A stretch of 27,787 nucleotides of DNA from Bacillota bacterium (GTDB lineage Bacteria; Bacillota; Clostridia; Oscillospirales; Ruminococcaceae). Positions 7,194 to 14,036 of the stretch are shown here, in pieces; position 1 is the first letter of the stretch; each line of letters begins with the position of its first letter. Where the stretch lies: assembly GCA_023415575.1 (NCBI GenBank), contig JAEZKF010000021.1, positions 1-27,787 of the forward strand, given 5' to 3'. The translations under genes and the position numbers were made by a program. Below the pieces are notes generated by a model. The model was not told the origin of the DNA. It saw only the letters and a list, made by a program, of their open reading frames with translations, and made no database searches.

Positions 7194-7970
7194 ATGAAGC
7201 GAATTCTAGCAGTACTAGCTGTGGTACTTACATTTGCGATGCTGCTTGCAGGATGCTCCGGTGCATCTGGAAGCGGCAAAACCTTTACAGTGGGCTTTGA
7301 TAAGGAGTTCCCGCCCATGGGCTTTGTGGCGGATGACGGCTCTTATGTCGGCTTTGACCTTGACCTAGCTGCCGAGGTTGCGAAGCGCCTTGGTATGGAG
7401 CTCAAGCTGCAGCCCATCGATTGGTCGGCTAAGAACATGGAGCTTGACTCGGGCAACATCGACTGCATCTGGAACGGCTTTACCATCAACGGGCGTGAGG
7501 ACGAGTACACATGGACACAGCCCTATATGAACAACAACCAGATTGTTGTAGTGCTCGAGAACTCACCCATTACATCCTTTGCAGATATTTCGGGTAAGAT
7601 AATTGCAGTGCAGGATGATTCAAGCGCACTGACTGCCATCGAAGGCAATACGGCGTTTGCAAGCCTGCCCAGCGAGATTATTAAGACGACAACCAACCTC
7701 AACGCCCTCATGGAGCTTGAATCCGGCGCTGTTGATGCGGTTGTTATGGACGAGATTGTAGCCCGCTACAACATCGAAAAGAAGGGCGCAGGCTACCGCG
7801 TGCTTGACGAGGTGGTTGGCGATGAGAAGTTCGGCGTCGGTTTTAAGCTCGGCAACACAGCGCTGCGCGACAAGGTAGAAAAGACCTTGCTTGAGATGGC
7901 CAAGGACGGAACCCTCGCAAAGATTTCAAACGAGTGGTTTGGTAAGGACATCACCACCATCGGCAAGTAG
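7194..7970 (+). CDS. Polar amino-acid ABC transporter substrate-binding lipoprotein
   Basis: The 258-residue product begins with a lipoprotein signal peptide (basic MKR, hydrophobic core, lipobox LLAGC with Cys21). The mature protein would therefore be lipid-anchored on the outer face of the membrane. The body is a family-3 solute-binding fold: FTVGFDKEFPPMGF, GSYVGFDLDLAAEVAKRLG, and IDCIWNGFTINGRE, followed by the second-lobe block about IAVQDDSSAL. This group binds polar amino acids or cystine; the exact ligand cannot be assigned. GGAGGG lies 6 bases before the ATG. It opens a three-gene importer operon with a permease 24 bases downstream and then an ATPase. Confidence 0.9.
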   Translation: MKRILAVLAVVLTFAMLLAGCSGASGSGKTFTVGFDKEFPPMGFVADDGSYVGFDLDLAAEVAKRLGMELKLQPIDWSAKNMELDSGNIDCIWNGFTINGREDEYTWTQPYMNNNQIVVVLENSPITSFADISGKIIAVQDDSSALTAIEGNTAFASLPSEIIKTTTNLNALMELESGAVDAVVMDEIVARYNIEKKGAGYRVLDEVVGDEKFGVGFKLGNTALRDKVEKTLLEMAKDGTLAKISNEWFGKDITTIGK

Positions 7971-7994
7971 CACTATATCAGGGGGATTTGGCGT

Positions 7995-8687
7995 ATGATA
8001 ACCGATTTGCTATCGGCAAATGGCGGCGAACTGTCGCAGGAGCTTGTCGCGGTATTTTCGCAGCTTTCGCAGGGCCTGATTACTACCCTGCAGATATTCG
8101 TACTTACACTGGTGTTTTCGCTGCCGCTTGGGCTGATTGTAGCATTCGGACGCATGAGCCAGAACTTTTTGCTGCGCACCGTTATAAAGGTGTACATATC
8201 CATCATGCGCGGAACCCCGCTTATGCTTCAGCTCATGGTCGTATATTTCGGCCCGTATTATCTCTTTGGCATCAACATCACAAGCACCTACCGCTTCTAT
8301 GCCGTTATCATCGGCTTTGTGCTCAACTATGCCGCATATTTTGCTGAAATCTACCGCGGCGGTATTGAGTCGATGTCACCGGGGCAGTGTGAGGCGGCCG
8401 AGGTGCTCGGCTTTTCAAAAGGGCAGACCTTTATGCGCATCATCCTGCCGCAGGTGATAAAGCGCATCCTGCCCTCCATCACAAACGAGGTCATCACACT
8501 GGTTAAGGATACCTCGCTTGCGATGGTTATCTCAGTCAGCGAGATGTTTACCGCCGCCAAGGCGCTTGCCTCGGCACAGGTATCCGTTATTCCGTTTGCG
8601 GTGGCGGGCTTGTTCTACTACATTATGAACTACGCAGTTGCATATGGCATGGAGTTTATTGAAAAACGTATGAACTATTACAGATAA
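7995..8687 (+). CDS. Polar amino-acid ABC transporter permease
   Basis: The 230-residue membrane protein has the HisM/GlnP-type permease domain with about five membrane helices. The coupling-loop EAA motif is EAAEVLGFSKGQTFMRIILPQ (about 131-151, shown here in full because it decides the call), which contacts the ATPase. It also has the N-terminal amphipathic region typical of this subfamily (SQGLITTLQIF, MRGTPLMLQL). A single permease implies a homodimeric channel. It lies between the binding protein and the ATPase, 24 bases after the former and 13 before the latter, with GGGGA upstream of its ATG. Confidence 0.9.
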   Translation: MITDLLSANGGELSQELVAVFSQLSQGLITTLQIFVLTLVFSLPLGLIVAFGRMSQNFLLRTVIKVYISIMRGTPLMLQLMVVYFGPYYLFGINITSTYRFYAVIIGFVLNYAAYFAEIYRGGIESMSPGQCEAAEVLGFSKGQTFMRIILPQVIKRILPSITNEVITLVKDTSLAMVISVSEMFTAAKALASAQVSVIPFAVAGLFYYIMNYAVAYGMEFIEKRMNYYR

Positions 8688-8700
8688 GGAGGTCGCCAAA

Positions 8701-9465
8701 ATGGTTCTGCTTGAAATGGAACACGTCGGTAAGGCGTTTGGTGACCTGGAGGTACTAAAGGATATATCACTAACCGTCGAAGAGGGGCAGGTGCTGGGCA
8801 TCATCGGGCCGTCCGGCTCGGGCAAAAGCACCCTGCTGCGCTGTGCAACCCTGCTAGAAAAGGTGGACACCGGCACCATCCGCTACAAAGGGGATACGAT
8901 GGTCTCGACCGATGAAAGCGGCAGGGCGATATATGCACCACCCGCAGAGCTGAAAAAAATCCGTTCCTGCTTTGGACTTGTGTTTCAAAACTTCAACCTT
9001 TTCCCGCACTTCTCGGTGCTGCGCAACATCACTGAAGCGCCGATTCATGTGGCAAAGCAGCCCAAGGATCAGGCTGTGCAAAATGCGTTGGAGCTGCTTG
9101 ACCGCATGGGGCTTCGGGATAAGGCGGATGCCTACCCCTGCCAGCTTTCGGGCGGACAGCAGCAGCGCGTCTCGATTGCACGGGCGTTGGCCCTTAAGCC
9201 GGATATCCTGTTCTTTGACGAGCCTACCAGTGCGCTTGACCCGGAGCTCACGGGCGAGATACTCAAGGTTATCCGCGAGCTAGCCGCCCAGCGCATGACC
9301 ATGGTGATTATTACGCACGAGATGGCGTTTGCAAGGGATGTCGCCGACCATATCATCTTTATGGACGACGGCGTTATCGTAGAGCAGGGTAACGCGCAGG
9401 ACATCATCAACGACCCGCAGCAGGAACGCACCAAGCTGTTCTTGAACCGGTTCTCAGACCGGTAG
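8701..9465 (+). CDS. Polar amino-acid ABC transporter ATP-binding protein
   Basis: The 254-residue ATPase is complete, with Walker A GPSGSGKS (36-43), Q-loop FQNFNLFPH (95-103), signature LSGGQQQR (149-156), Walker B ILFFDEP (169-175), D-loop SALD, and switch His in ITHEMAF. This is the GlnQ/HisP pattern for polar amino-acid uptake. GGAGG precedes the ATG closely, 13 bases after the permease stop, so the three genes are cotranscribed. The transcript should end at the hairpin 9481-9511. Confidence 0.92.
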   Translation: MVLLEMEHVGKAFGDLEVLKDISLTVEEGQVLGIIGPSGSGKSTLLRCATLLEKVDTGTIRYKGDTMVSTDESGRAIYAPPAELKKIRSCFGLVFQNFNLFPHFSVLRNITEAPIHVAKQPKDQAVQNALELLDRMGLRDKADAYPCQLSGGQQQRVSIARALALKPDILFFDEPTSALDPELTGEILKVIRELAAQRMTMVIITHEMAFARDVADHIIFMDDGVIVEQGNAQDIINDPQQERTKLFLNRFSDR

Positions 9466-9480
9466 CTTTCATAAAACAAG

Positions 9481-9511
9481 ACCGGCCACGGTTTTTCCGT
9501 GGCCGGTTTTT
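9481..9511 (+). terminator. Rho-independent terminator of the amino-acid importer operon
   Basis: ACCGGCCACGG pairs perfectly with CCGTGGCCGGT (11 bp, 5-base loop) and is followed by TTTTTA. It sits 16 bases past the ATPase stop. Confidence 0.9.
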
Positions 9512-9550
9512 AGTTGGGTATATTAATCGGTATCAAAGATATCACAAAAT

Positions 9551-9585
9551 AAGAACCCCACAACCGCATGGTTGTGGGGGTTCTT
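9551..9585 (-). terminator. Probable bidirectional terminator hairpin
   Basis: AAGAACCCCACAACC (9551-9565) pairs with GGTTGTGGGGGTTCTT (9570-9585), with one bulged G and a GCAT loop. T-rich flanks exist in both directions, weakly. It lies about 100 bases past the stop of the minus-strand acetyltransferase gene and could end that transcript. Between it and that stop (about 9586-9686) no gene is seen. Confidence 0.6.
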
Positions 9586-9686
9586 TGTGGTTGCGGAGGT
9601 ACGCAACATAGTTTACCTACGATATTATTCTGCTATATATGTTCTATTGCTTGAAGTAAGAATAAGAAGGGATGTTCGTAAGCAAC

Positions 9687-10289
9687 CTAAGATATGTACC
9701 TCAACATTTGAACCAAATGGGTTTCTGAATAAAGGTCCACTTCGTCTCCTTCTAATTTTCTTTTTCCAAAATTCACAAAACCATTTCTGCTATAAAATGA
9801 TATTAGTTTTTCGTTATCAGCGCATTCTAAATAAACTACTTTCCCGCTCGCTATCATTTGAAGTTTCTTCACTTCTTCTATTGCGTAATATAATAGCTCG
9901 TCCCCGGTAATAAGCTCATTATATTTATTTGTATAGTTTTTACCTAGCTGCCCAATTAATGGTGATGGAAGTATATATGAGTTATCGCTGTATGTAGCAA
10001 ATTTTCTTATTCTTTTGCAAAGTGAGTTACTTAAGCTAGATTTTTTAACGGTAAGAACCTTATATGCTATTGCAAAATAACCAACAAGAACGACCTGCCC
10101 TTTATAACTAGTAAAAACAAGATGTGTTGATGCTAATCTCTGCTTTGCAAATTCAATAGCATCTTGCTTCAAAAATTTCTCAACATCCTTATTCAAAGGA
10201 CACGAAAAAGAAGAGAGTATCGTTTTAACTCTACTCTCTCCTAATTCTGCTATCATATCATGAAGTAGTATTATCGCGTTCCCTGTCAT
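9687..10289 (-). CDS. GNAT-family acetyltransferase, possible toxin
   Basis: The 200-residue product has a GNAT fold. A beta-rich segment, FTSYKGQVVLVGYFAIAYKV (about 60-79), is followed by the acetyl-CoA-binding region LIGQLGKNYTNKYNELITGDELL (about 111-133, degenerate in glycines). The C-terminal motif VVYLECADNEKLISFYSRNG (about 150-169) is typical of the family. Similar proteins in Firmicute mobile elements are paired with a small upstream gene. Here the ATG follows the partner's TAA directly (TAAATG), with no good ribosome site of its own, so translation must be coupled. The gene is much more AT-rich than either flank. By analogy with TacT-type toxins it could acetylate aminoacyl-tRNA, but that is inference; a tailoring or regulatory acetyltransferase is the alternative. 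Confidence 0.75.
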   Translation of the reverse strand: MTGNAIILLHDMIAELGESRVKTILSSFSCPLNKDVEKFLKQDAIEFAKQRLASTHLVFTSYKGQVVLVGYFAIAYKVLTVKKSSLSNSLCKRIRKFATYSDNSYILPSPLIGQLGKNYTNKYNELITGDELLYYAIEEVKKLQMIASGKVVYLECADNEKLISFYSRNGFVNFGKRKLEGDEVDLYSETHLVQMLRYIS

Positions 10290-10463
10290 TTACTTTACGT
10301 CAAAAATCTCCTTAATTTTTTCTCCTTTGATTGTTTGACACATCTTACTCGGATATACTTGCTTTACTGATTTTTTTTCAGCATTTTCAAGTGCAACAAC
10401 CAAATTTCTTCCCAAATACTTATCTCGTATTGTGATATTCTTCAAGATGCTTTTCGTTGCCAT
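10290..10463 (-). CDS. Small partner of the GNAT protein, antitoxin-like
   Basis: The frame is open from 10499, but GGGAGGT lies 7 bases before the ATG at 10463, giving a 57-residue basic protein. It starts MATKSILKNITIRDK, includes LGRNLVVALENA, and ends KGEKIKEIFDVK. It has no ribbon-helix-helix of the DUF1778 type usually paired with GNAT toxins. The order small gene first, then a coupled GNAT gene, is that of type II toxin-antitoxin loci. It would bind and neutralise the acetyltransferase and may repress the operon. A mere accessory subunit is the alternative. I know of no experimental function for this sequence type. Confidence 0.6.
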   Translation of the reverse strand: MATKSILKNITIRDKYLGRNLVVALENAEKKSVKQVYPSKMCQTIKGEKIKEIFDVK

Positions 10464-10549
10464 AATTAGACCTCCCGTCAGCAATTCGCAAAACATCATT
10501 TATAGTCTTCTCAAAAAAACAATAAATAATCATTCCTTCTTACAACCAA

Positions 10550-10578
10550 AGTATACTATACGATAATTTGATATACAA
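10550..10578 (-). promoter_or_regulatory. Predicted promoter of the GNAT/small-protein pair
   Basis: On the minus strand TTGTAT (10578-10573) and TATACT (10555-10550) are 17 bases apart, about 87 bases before the small gene's ATG. TATAGTATACT around the -10 is itself partly palindromic, which could serve autoregulation. Confidence 0.45.
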
Positions 10579-10747
10579 CAAAAACTTGTATGTACGATGT
10601 AAAATTGTGTAACTTACAACAAAATACTAGCGTGACATTGTTGATAATTTACGCAAATAGCATTAAGTAACTTCCGTTTTTAGTCTTCCCAATATTATAT
10701 GCAACTAATCAGTTTTTCTTTCTTAACGATTTTGCTAAGCGGCGTCC

Positions 10748-10786
10748 TAAAAAAGAAAAGAAGGGGAGAGCCGAAGCTCTCCCCTT
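10748..10786 (-). terminator. Terminator of the prophage late operon
   Basis: On the minus strand, AAGGGGAGAGC and GCTCTCCCCTT form a perfect 11-bp stem with a UUCG tetraloop. The stem is followed by the T-rich run CTTTTCTTTTTTAGG. It lies 26 bases after the stop of the last lysis gene. Confidence 0.92.
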
Positions 10787-10812
10787 CATGTGGTTATTAT
10801 AGGCATATTCTG

Positions 10813-11136
10813 CTACTCAGTAATCTTGTCTGTGAGTTTATCTAGCTGCTGCTTGGCAAAGCCCTGCATCCAATCAAATGCCGTCTGTACAATCCTGCCT
10901 ACAGCCTCGCGTGTCAAAAACGTCTTGAGCCACAGCGGGATAATGCTGTAAAGCTGGTCACACACCCAGGTAAAGCGTCTGCCGCCCTGTTTGGTTGCGT
11001 CGGTGTACATACCCTCCGCAATGTTGATGAGCTCGACCGCCCGCTCTTTGAGTTTGGCATTTGTGCGATAGTACGCACATAGCCCGCCCACAATAATGGC
11101 CACGACTGCCATGATGATGCTGATTGCTGTTTCCAT
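10813..11136 (-). CDS. Phage holin, LLH family
   Basis: The 107-residue protein has one N-terminal membrane helix (about 4-23), then a basic helical region with NAKLKERAVELINIAEGMY. The long amphipathic tail is typical of LLH-family holins. The one-helix type would insert with its N-terminus in or across the membrane and help the endolysin reach the wall. AAAGGAGAGG precedes the ATG. It is the last gene of the late operon, 17 bases after the amidase, and is followed by a strong terminator. With the TcdE-type holin upstream, the lysis cassette carries two holin-like genes; this one could be a co-holin or antiholin. Confidence 0.75.
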   Translation of the reverse strand: METAISIIMAVVAIIVGGLCAYYRTNAKLKERAVELINIAEGMYTDATKQGGRRFTWVCDQLYSIIPLWLKTFLTREAVGRIVQTAFDWMQGFAKQQLDKLTDKITE

Positions 11137-11153
11137 GATATCCTCTCCTTTAA

Positions 11154-11891
11154 TTATTTCTCAAGCAGAGCGCGCAGCCCTGCTATAAGTTCGTCGAGTT
11201 CCTTAATTGCCCTGTCCCGCTCGGCTGCTGTCTGCTCATACAGTGCCTTATAGTCAGGTCCGGCCGGAGTGGACGATGCCGGCTTATCCTGCCACTCGAT
11301 ACCCAATCCTTTGAGGATGCCTTTGGCCGTAGCAAGCACCAAAGTGTCATAGTGCTTGTCAAAGATCGCCCTATCGTTGGCGTTGTCAATAAATAAGGTT
11401 TCTACCAACACCGACGGCATATCGGGATCTGTGCACACCCTGTATGCATTTGAGCCTTTAATGCCGCGCTGAATCATTTCCGGCACCGCGGCCGTGACAG
11501 TCTCATAGATACCCTTTGCGAGGGCTGCATCGCGAGTGGTCGGCTTTGCTTGGGTATATACCTCATATCCTCGGCCTGTTTGCGTTAATGACGCATTTTC
11601 GTGCAATGAGACATATGCGCTGCATCCCTCTTTGCTCGCTGTTGAGATGCGATAATCGAGATCGCACCGATAGCCCAGCCCTTTATCATCGTTTGTCGTG
11701 CGCAACATCACTACCTGGACGCCCGGCTGGGTGAGTAGCTTATCGCGCACATCAAAAGCAAATTCGAGGACGTGCTCGCTTTCTTTTCGTACAATCACTC
11801 CATTAACCTTGCCTACTGCTCCGCAGTCAAGGTCATCGGTGAGCTTCTTGCGATTTCCGTGTCCCGGGTCAAGTGCGATTTTTACCGCCAT
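11154..11891 (-). CDS. N-acetylmuramoyl-L-alanine amidase (endolysin, Amidase_3)
   Basis: The 245-residue enzyme cleaves the bond between muramic acid and the peptide stem. The Amidase_3 zinc ligands are visible: His11 in LDPGHGN, Glu37 in RKESEH, His97 in SLHENA; catalytic Glu164 is in VLVETLF. The C-terminal part (about 195-245) is a Pro-rich linker followed by a short coiled coil (YKALYEQTAAERDRAIKELD) in place of a recognisable wall-binding domain. AAGGAGG lies 9 bases before the ATG at 11891; the frame upstream of it is open but has no ribosome site. It overlaps the holin gene by 23 bases. No signal peptide is seen, so release depends on the holins. Confidence 0.92.
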   Translation of the reverse strand: MAVKIALDPGHGNRKKLTDDLDCGAVGKVNGVIVRKESEHVLEFAFDVRDKLLTQPGVQVVMLRTTNDDKGLGYRCDLDYRISTASKEGCSAYVSLHENASLTQTGRGYEVYTQAKPTTRDAALAKGIYETVTAAVPEMIQRGIKGSNAYRVCTDPDMPSVLVETLFIDNANDRAIFDKHYDTLVLATAKGILKGLGIEWQDKPASSTPAGPDYKALYEQTAAERDRAIKELDELIAGLRALLEK

Positions 11892-12357
11892 CTTCGGTGT
11901 CCTCCTTTTCGTCTTTGGCGCGCAGCTGCACCAATACATCTTTTAGCTTTTGCGGCAGCGGGAGCACCCCGCCTGCATTTTCGAGAATGCTTAAGCCCTC
12001 GTTTGCAACAAAAAACATAATTGTCATCTCACGCAGCGGCAATTGCGGCACCACGGCCGCTTGAATCTGTGCTGCGAGGATGACAATGCAATAGATAAGT
12101 ACCTTTTTGAGGATGCCTGTAAAGCCAACGCGGGATGATAATTTCTTGTCGATGATGCCCCTTATTACGCCGGTGATATAGTCTACCACCATCAGCATGC
12201 ATAGGGTACTGAGTAGGGCGTCCCACCCTCCGGCCCACCCAGCAATAGCCCCGCCAATCATTGCAGCTATCGCCGCGGGCCGGTTGAACATCTTATCGGT
12301 GCTATCATGTGCGGCGGTTAATACCCGGTGCGCCGCTCCAGAGATTTTCTCAATCAT
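11869..12357 (-). CDS. Phage holin, TcdE/toxin-secretion family (Phage_holin_4)
   Basis: The 162-residue protein has the TcdE-like holin plan. Hydrophobic segments lie at about 28-44 and 46-68 (with VDYITGVIRGIIDKKLSS), 82-105, and about 112-130. The central VDYxTG...R motif is diagnostic for this family. The C-terminus is a charged tail (LRAKDEKEDTEDGG). It would form pores in the cytoplasmic membrane that release the amidase encoded just downstream, with which it overlaps by 23 bases. It follows the leucine-rich-repeat protein by 30 bases. Confidence 0.9.
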   Translation of the reverse strand: MIEKISGAAHRVLTAAHDSTDKMFNRPAAIAAMIGGAIAGWAGGWDALLSTLCMLMVVDYITGVIRGIIDKKLSSRVGFTGILKKVLIYCIVILAAQIQAAVVPQLPLREMTIMFFVANEGLSILENAGGVLPLPQKLKDVLVQLRAKDEKEDTEDGGKNRT

Positions 12358-12387
12358 ACCACTACATCCTTTACTTTATGATGTGGC

Positions 12388-13509
12388 CTATTTCCATGCA
12401 TCCGGAATCTCAGCGTAATTACTGAGTCCTGTGCAGTTCGTGTAACACCCTGTGCCTTCAGCAGATGCATGCGATATCCAAAGTGTAGGAGCTGCGCCAG
12501 TAAGTGCTGCGCAGTCGTGAAAACAATAATAGAAATTTGTAGCAGCCGTGCAGTTATCAAATAGACCAGATGGAATTTCGGTAAGCGATTGGCAGTTGTT
12601 GAAGCAATAAGAGAAATTTGAAACTGCTGTACATTTATCGAATAGTCCAGACGGGATTGATGTGAGCGATTTGCAAAAGTTGAAGCAAGAAGTGAAATTT
12701 GTAACTGCTGTACATTTATCGAATAGTCCTGATGGAATTGATGCAAGCGATTGGCAGTTGTTGAAGCAACTGTTGAATAATGCTACCTCCGTACACTTAT
12801 CGAATAATCCAGATGGAATTGAGGTAAGCGATTGGCAGTTGTTGAAGCAATAAGAGAAATTTGTAGCAGCCGTGCATTTATCAAATAGACCAGATGGAAT
12901 TGCAGTAAGGGATTGGCAGTCACTAAAGCAAAATGAGAAGTTTGTAACCGCCGTGCAGTTATTAAATAGACCAGATGGAATTTCGGTAAGCGATTGGCAT
13001 TTGAAAAAGCAATTAGCGAAAGATGTAACCGCCTCGGCACCAGTGATTGCTCCGAATGGGATAGAAGATAAGTTTGTGCATCCATGGAACGCTTGCTGAA
13101 ATGATGTAAATCCAACTTCGCCCCAGTTGTCTATTGACAGCAGTCTATTTTTCACGGTGGCATTATTGTTTATTTTAAATCCGTTATATTGCCCTGAAAT
13201 CTTAATCTTTCGGATACCCGCGAAATCGTATGTATGGGTCAACGGTCCAGTTGTATGCACTGATGTAGTGCCGTCACCCCAGTCCACAACACAATTGTAA
13301 GTGTCATCTTGCGATGGGATAGATATATTCCCAACTGGCATATCCCATGTTGTTACAAAAGCCTCTGATGGCTGCAGGCGTTCGCCTATAATATTGGCAT
13401 ATTCTCTAAACGGTGCGTCTCCAACTGATATTCCTAAACCTTCTATGGCCGATTTAATAGCCGCCTTGGTCTCAGCCAAATAAACAAGTTTTTCCGCTGT
13501 CGTGCCCAT
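12388..13509 (-). CDS. Tail-tip protein with leucine-rich repeats, candidate receptor-binding protein
   Basis: The 373-residue product has three parts. An N-terminal head (1-45) would attach to the tail. A PKD-like block with VVDWGDGTTSV and LTHTYDFAGI (about 73-100) is of the kind seen in BspA-like surface proteins. Seven tandem 27-residue leucine-rich repeats (about 147-335) follow, each near LTSIPSGLFDKCTAVTNFSY with conserved Cys. A capping segment rich in Cys and Asn ends the protein. The position, last structural gene before lysis, is where host-recognition proteins sit. GGAGGTGA lies 4 bases before the ATG at 13509, which shares its A with the upstream TGA. The gene is AT-richer than its neighbours, suggesting replacement by recombination. 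Receptor binding is inferred, not proven. Confidence 0.75.
   Translation of the reverse strand: MGTTAEKLVYLAETKAAIKSAIEGLGISVGDAPFREYANIIGERLQPSEAFVTTWDMPVGNISIPSQDDTYNCVVDWGDGTTSVHTTGPLTHTYDFAGIRKIKISGQYNGFKINNNATVKNRLLSIDNWGEVGFTSFQQAFHGCTNLSSIPFGAITGAEAVTSFANCFFKCQSLTEIPSGLFNNCTAVTNFSFCFSDCQSLTAIPSGLFDKCTAATNFSYCFNNCQSLTSIPSGLFDKCTEVALFNSCFNNCQSLASIPSGLFDKCTAVTNFTSCFNFCKSLTSIPSGLFDKCTAVSNFSYCFNNCQSLTEIPSGLFDNCTAATNFYYCFHDCAALTGAAPTLWISHASAEGTGCYTNCTGLSNYAEIPDAWK
12505..13071 (-). repeat. Seven tandem 81-bp repeats encoding leucine-rich repeats
   Basis: Seven in-frame units of exactly 81 bp follow each other without spacers. Units 2-7 share long near-identical stretches such as ATTCCATCTGGTCTATT-like variants. 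The first is more divergent (AITGAEAVTSF). Variation concentrates at a few codons, for instance after TNF and after NNC. Confidence 0.85.
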
Positions 13510-14036
13510 CAAATCACCTCCCCATTGATGAGGTCCAGCGCAGCATCGATGTCCCCGATTTTTTCAGAGATCGCCTTGCCCTGAGCTGCCGATAGGGGCT
13601 TGTCAGTCGCATCATTGTCTAACGTGTTAACTACATCCGTCTTGGTGATTAGATTTGCTTTGCTTTCTGGCGTGAGATGTATGTCATTATTCCCCTCATG
13701 GCCATTAAACTCAGTAACGATGCTCTTGATATTTTCAATCAAGGTGTTGTGGTCAATCGCGCAGAAATTCCTCGCCATTACGGTGCCTGCCGCCCACGCC
13801 TTGGCGACACCCTCAACAGCTCGAGTGATAGTGAGCAAATTGCCGTTTACGGCCGTGATTAGGACGGTCTCTGCGTTGGCACCGTCGCCGAGCACGGCAA
13901 GTTGAGGCAAATCAAGCCCAAATACCGCGCTATCGCCGACCGCCACCTCAGTTCCGGCGGCGGACAGCGGGCCTGTAGTAACAGTTGCCGGACTGTTTGC
14001 AATAGCAGGATACATCTCCTGTAATGTTACGCTCAT
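13509..14036 (-). CDS. Phage tail fibre / baseplate protein
   Basis: The 175-residue product starts MSVTLQEMYPAIANSP. It contains a compact beta-rich domain (about 20-95, ending in GTVMARNFCAIDHNTLIENI) and a segment about DIHLTPESKANL (116-127). The C-terminus has the LSAAQGKAISEKIGDIDAAL pattern common in Firmicute phage tail fibres. It probably forms part of the tail-tip structure between the endopeptidase/fibre protein and the leucine-rich-repeat protein. It overlaps both neighbours at stop/start codons (ATGA at each end), so the three should be made in step. AAGGGAG lies about 10 bases before its ATG. No catalytic motif is seen. Confidence 0.75.
   Translation of the reverse strand: MSVTLQEMYPAIANSPATVTTGPLSAAGTEVAVGDSAVFGLDLPQLAVLGDGANAETVLITAVNGNLLTITRAVEGVAKAWAAGTVMARNFCAIDHNTLIENIKSIVTEFNGHEGNNDIHLTPESKANLITKTDVVNTLDNDATDKPLSAAQGKAISEKIGDIDAALDLINGEVI

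Larger units (their letters stand above)
10500..10812. other. AT-rich gene-free stretch between the GNAT pair and the prophage lysis genes
   Basis: No open frame with a ribosome site is visible on either strand. The part nearest the GNAT pair holds its promoter, and the part nearest the phage holds the late-operon terminator. The middle (about 10,580-10,750) is AT-rich with no tRNA-like, repeat or known regulatory structure. The prophage attachment site may lie here or in 9,511-9,686, but the other prophage end is outside the window. Confidence 0.5.

Noticed and set aside
12505..13071. CRISPR array
   Set aside because: The 81-bp repeats are contiguous, in frame and coding, without unique spacers.
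12388..13509. Diversity-generating retroelement target
   Set aside because: Variation is spread over tandem LRR units; no template repeat, no reverse transcriptase and no C-type lectin-like domain are in the window.
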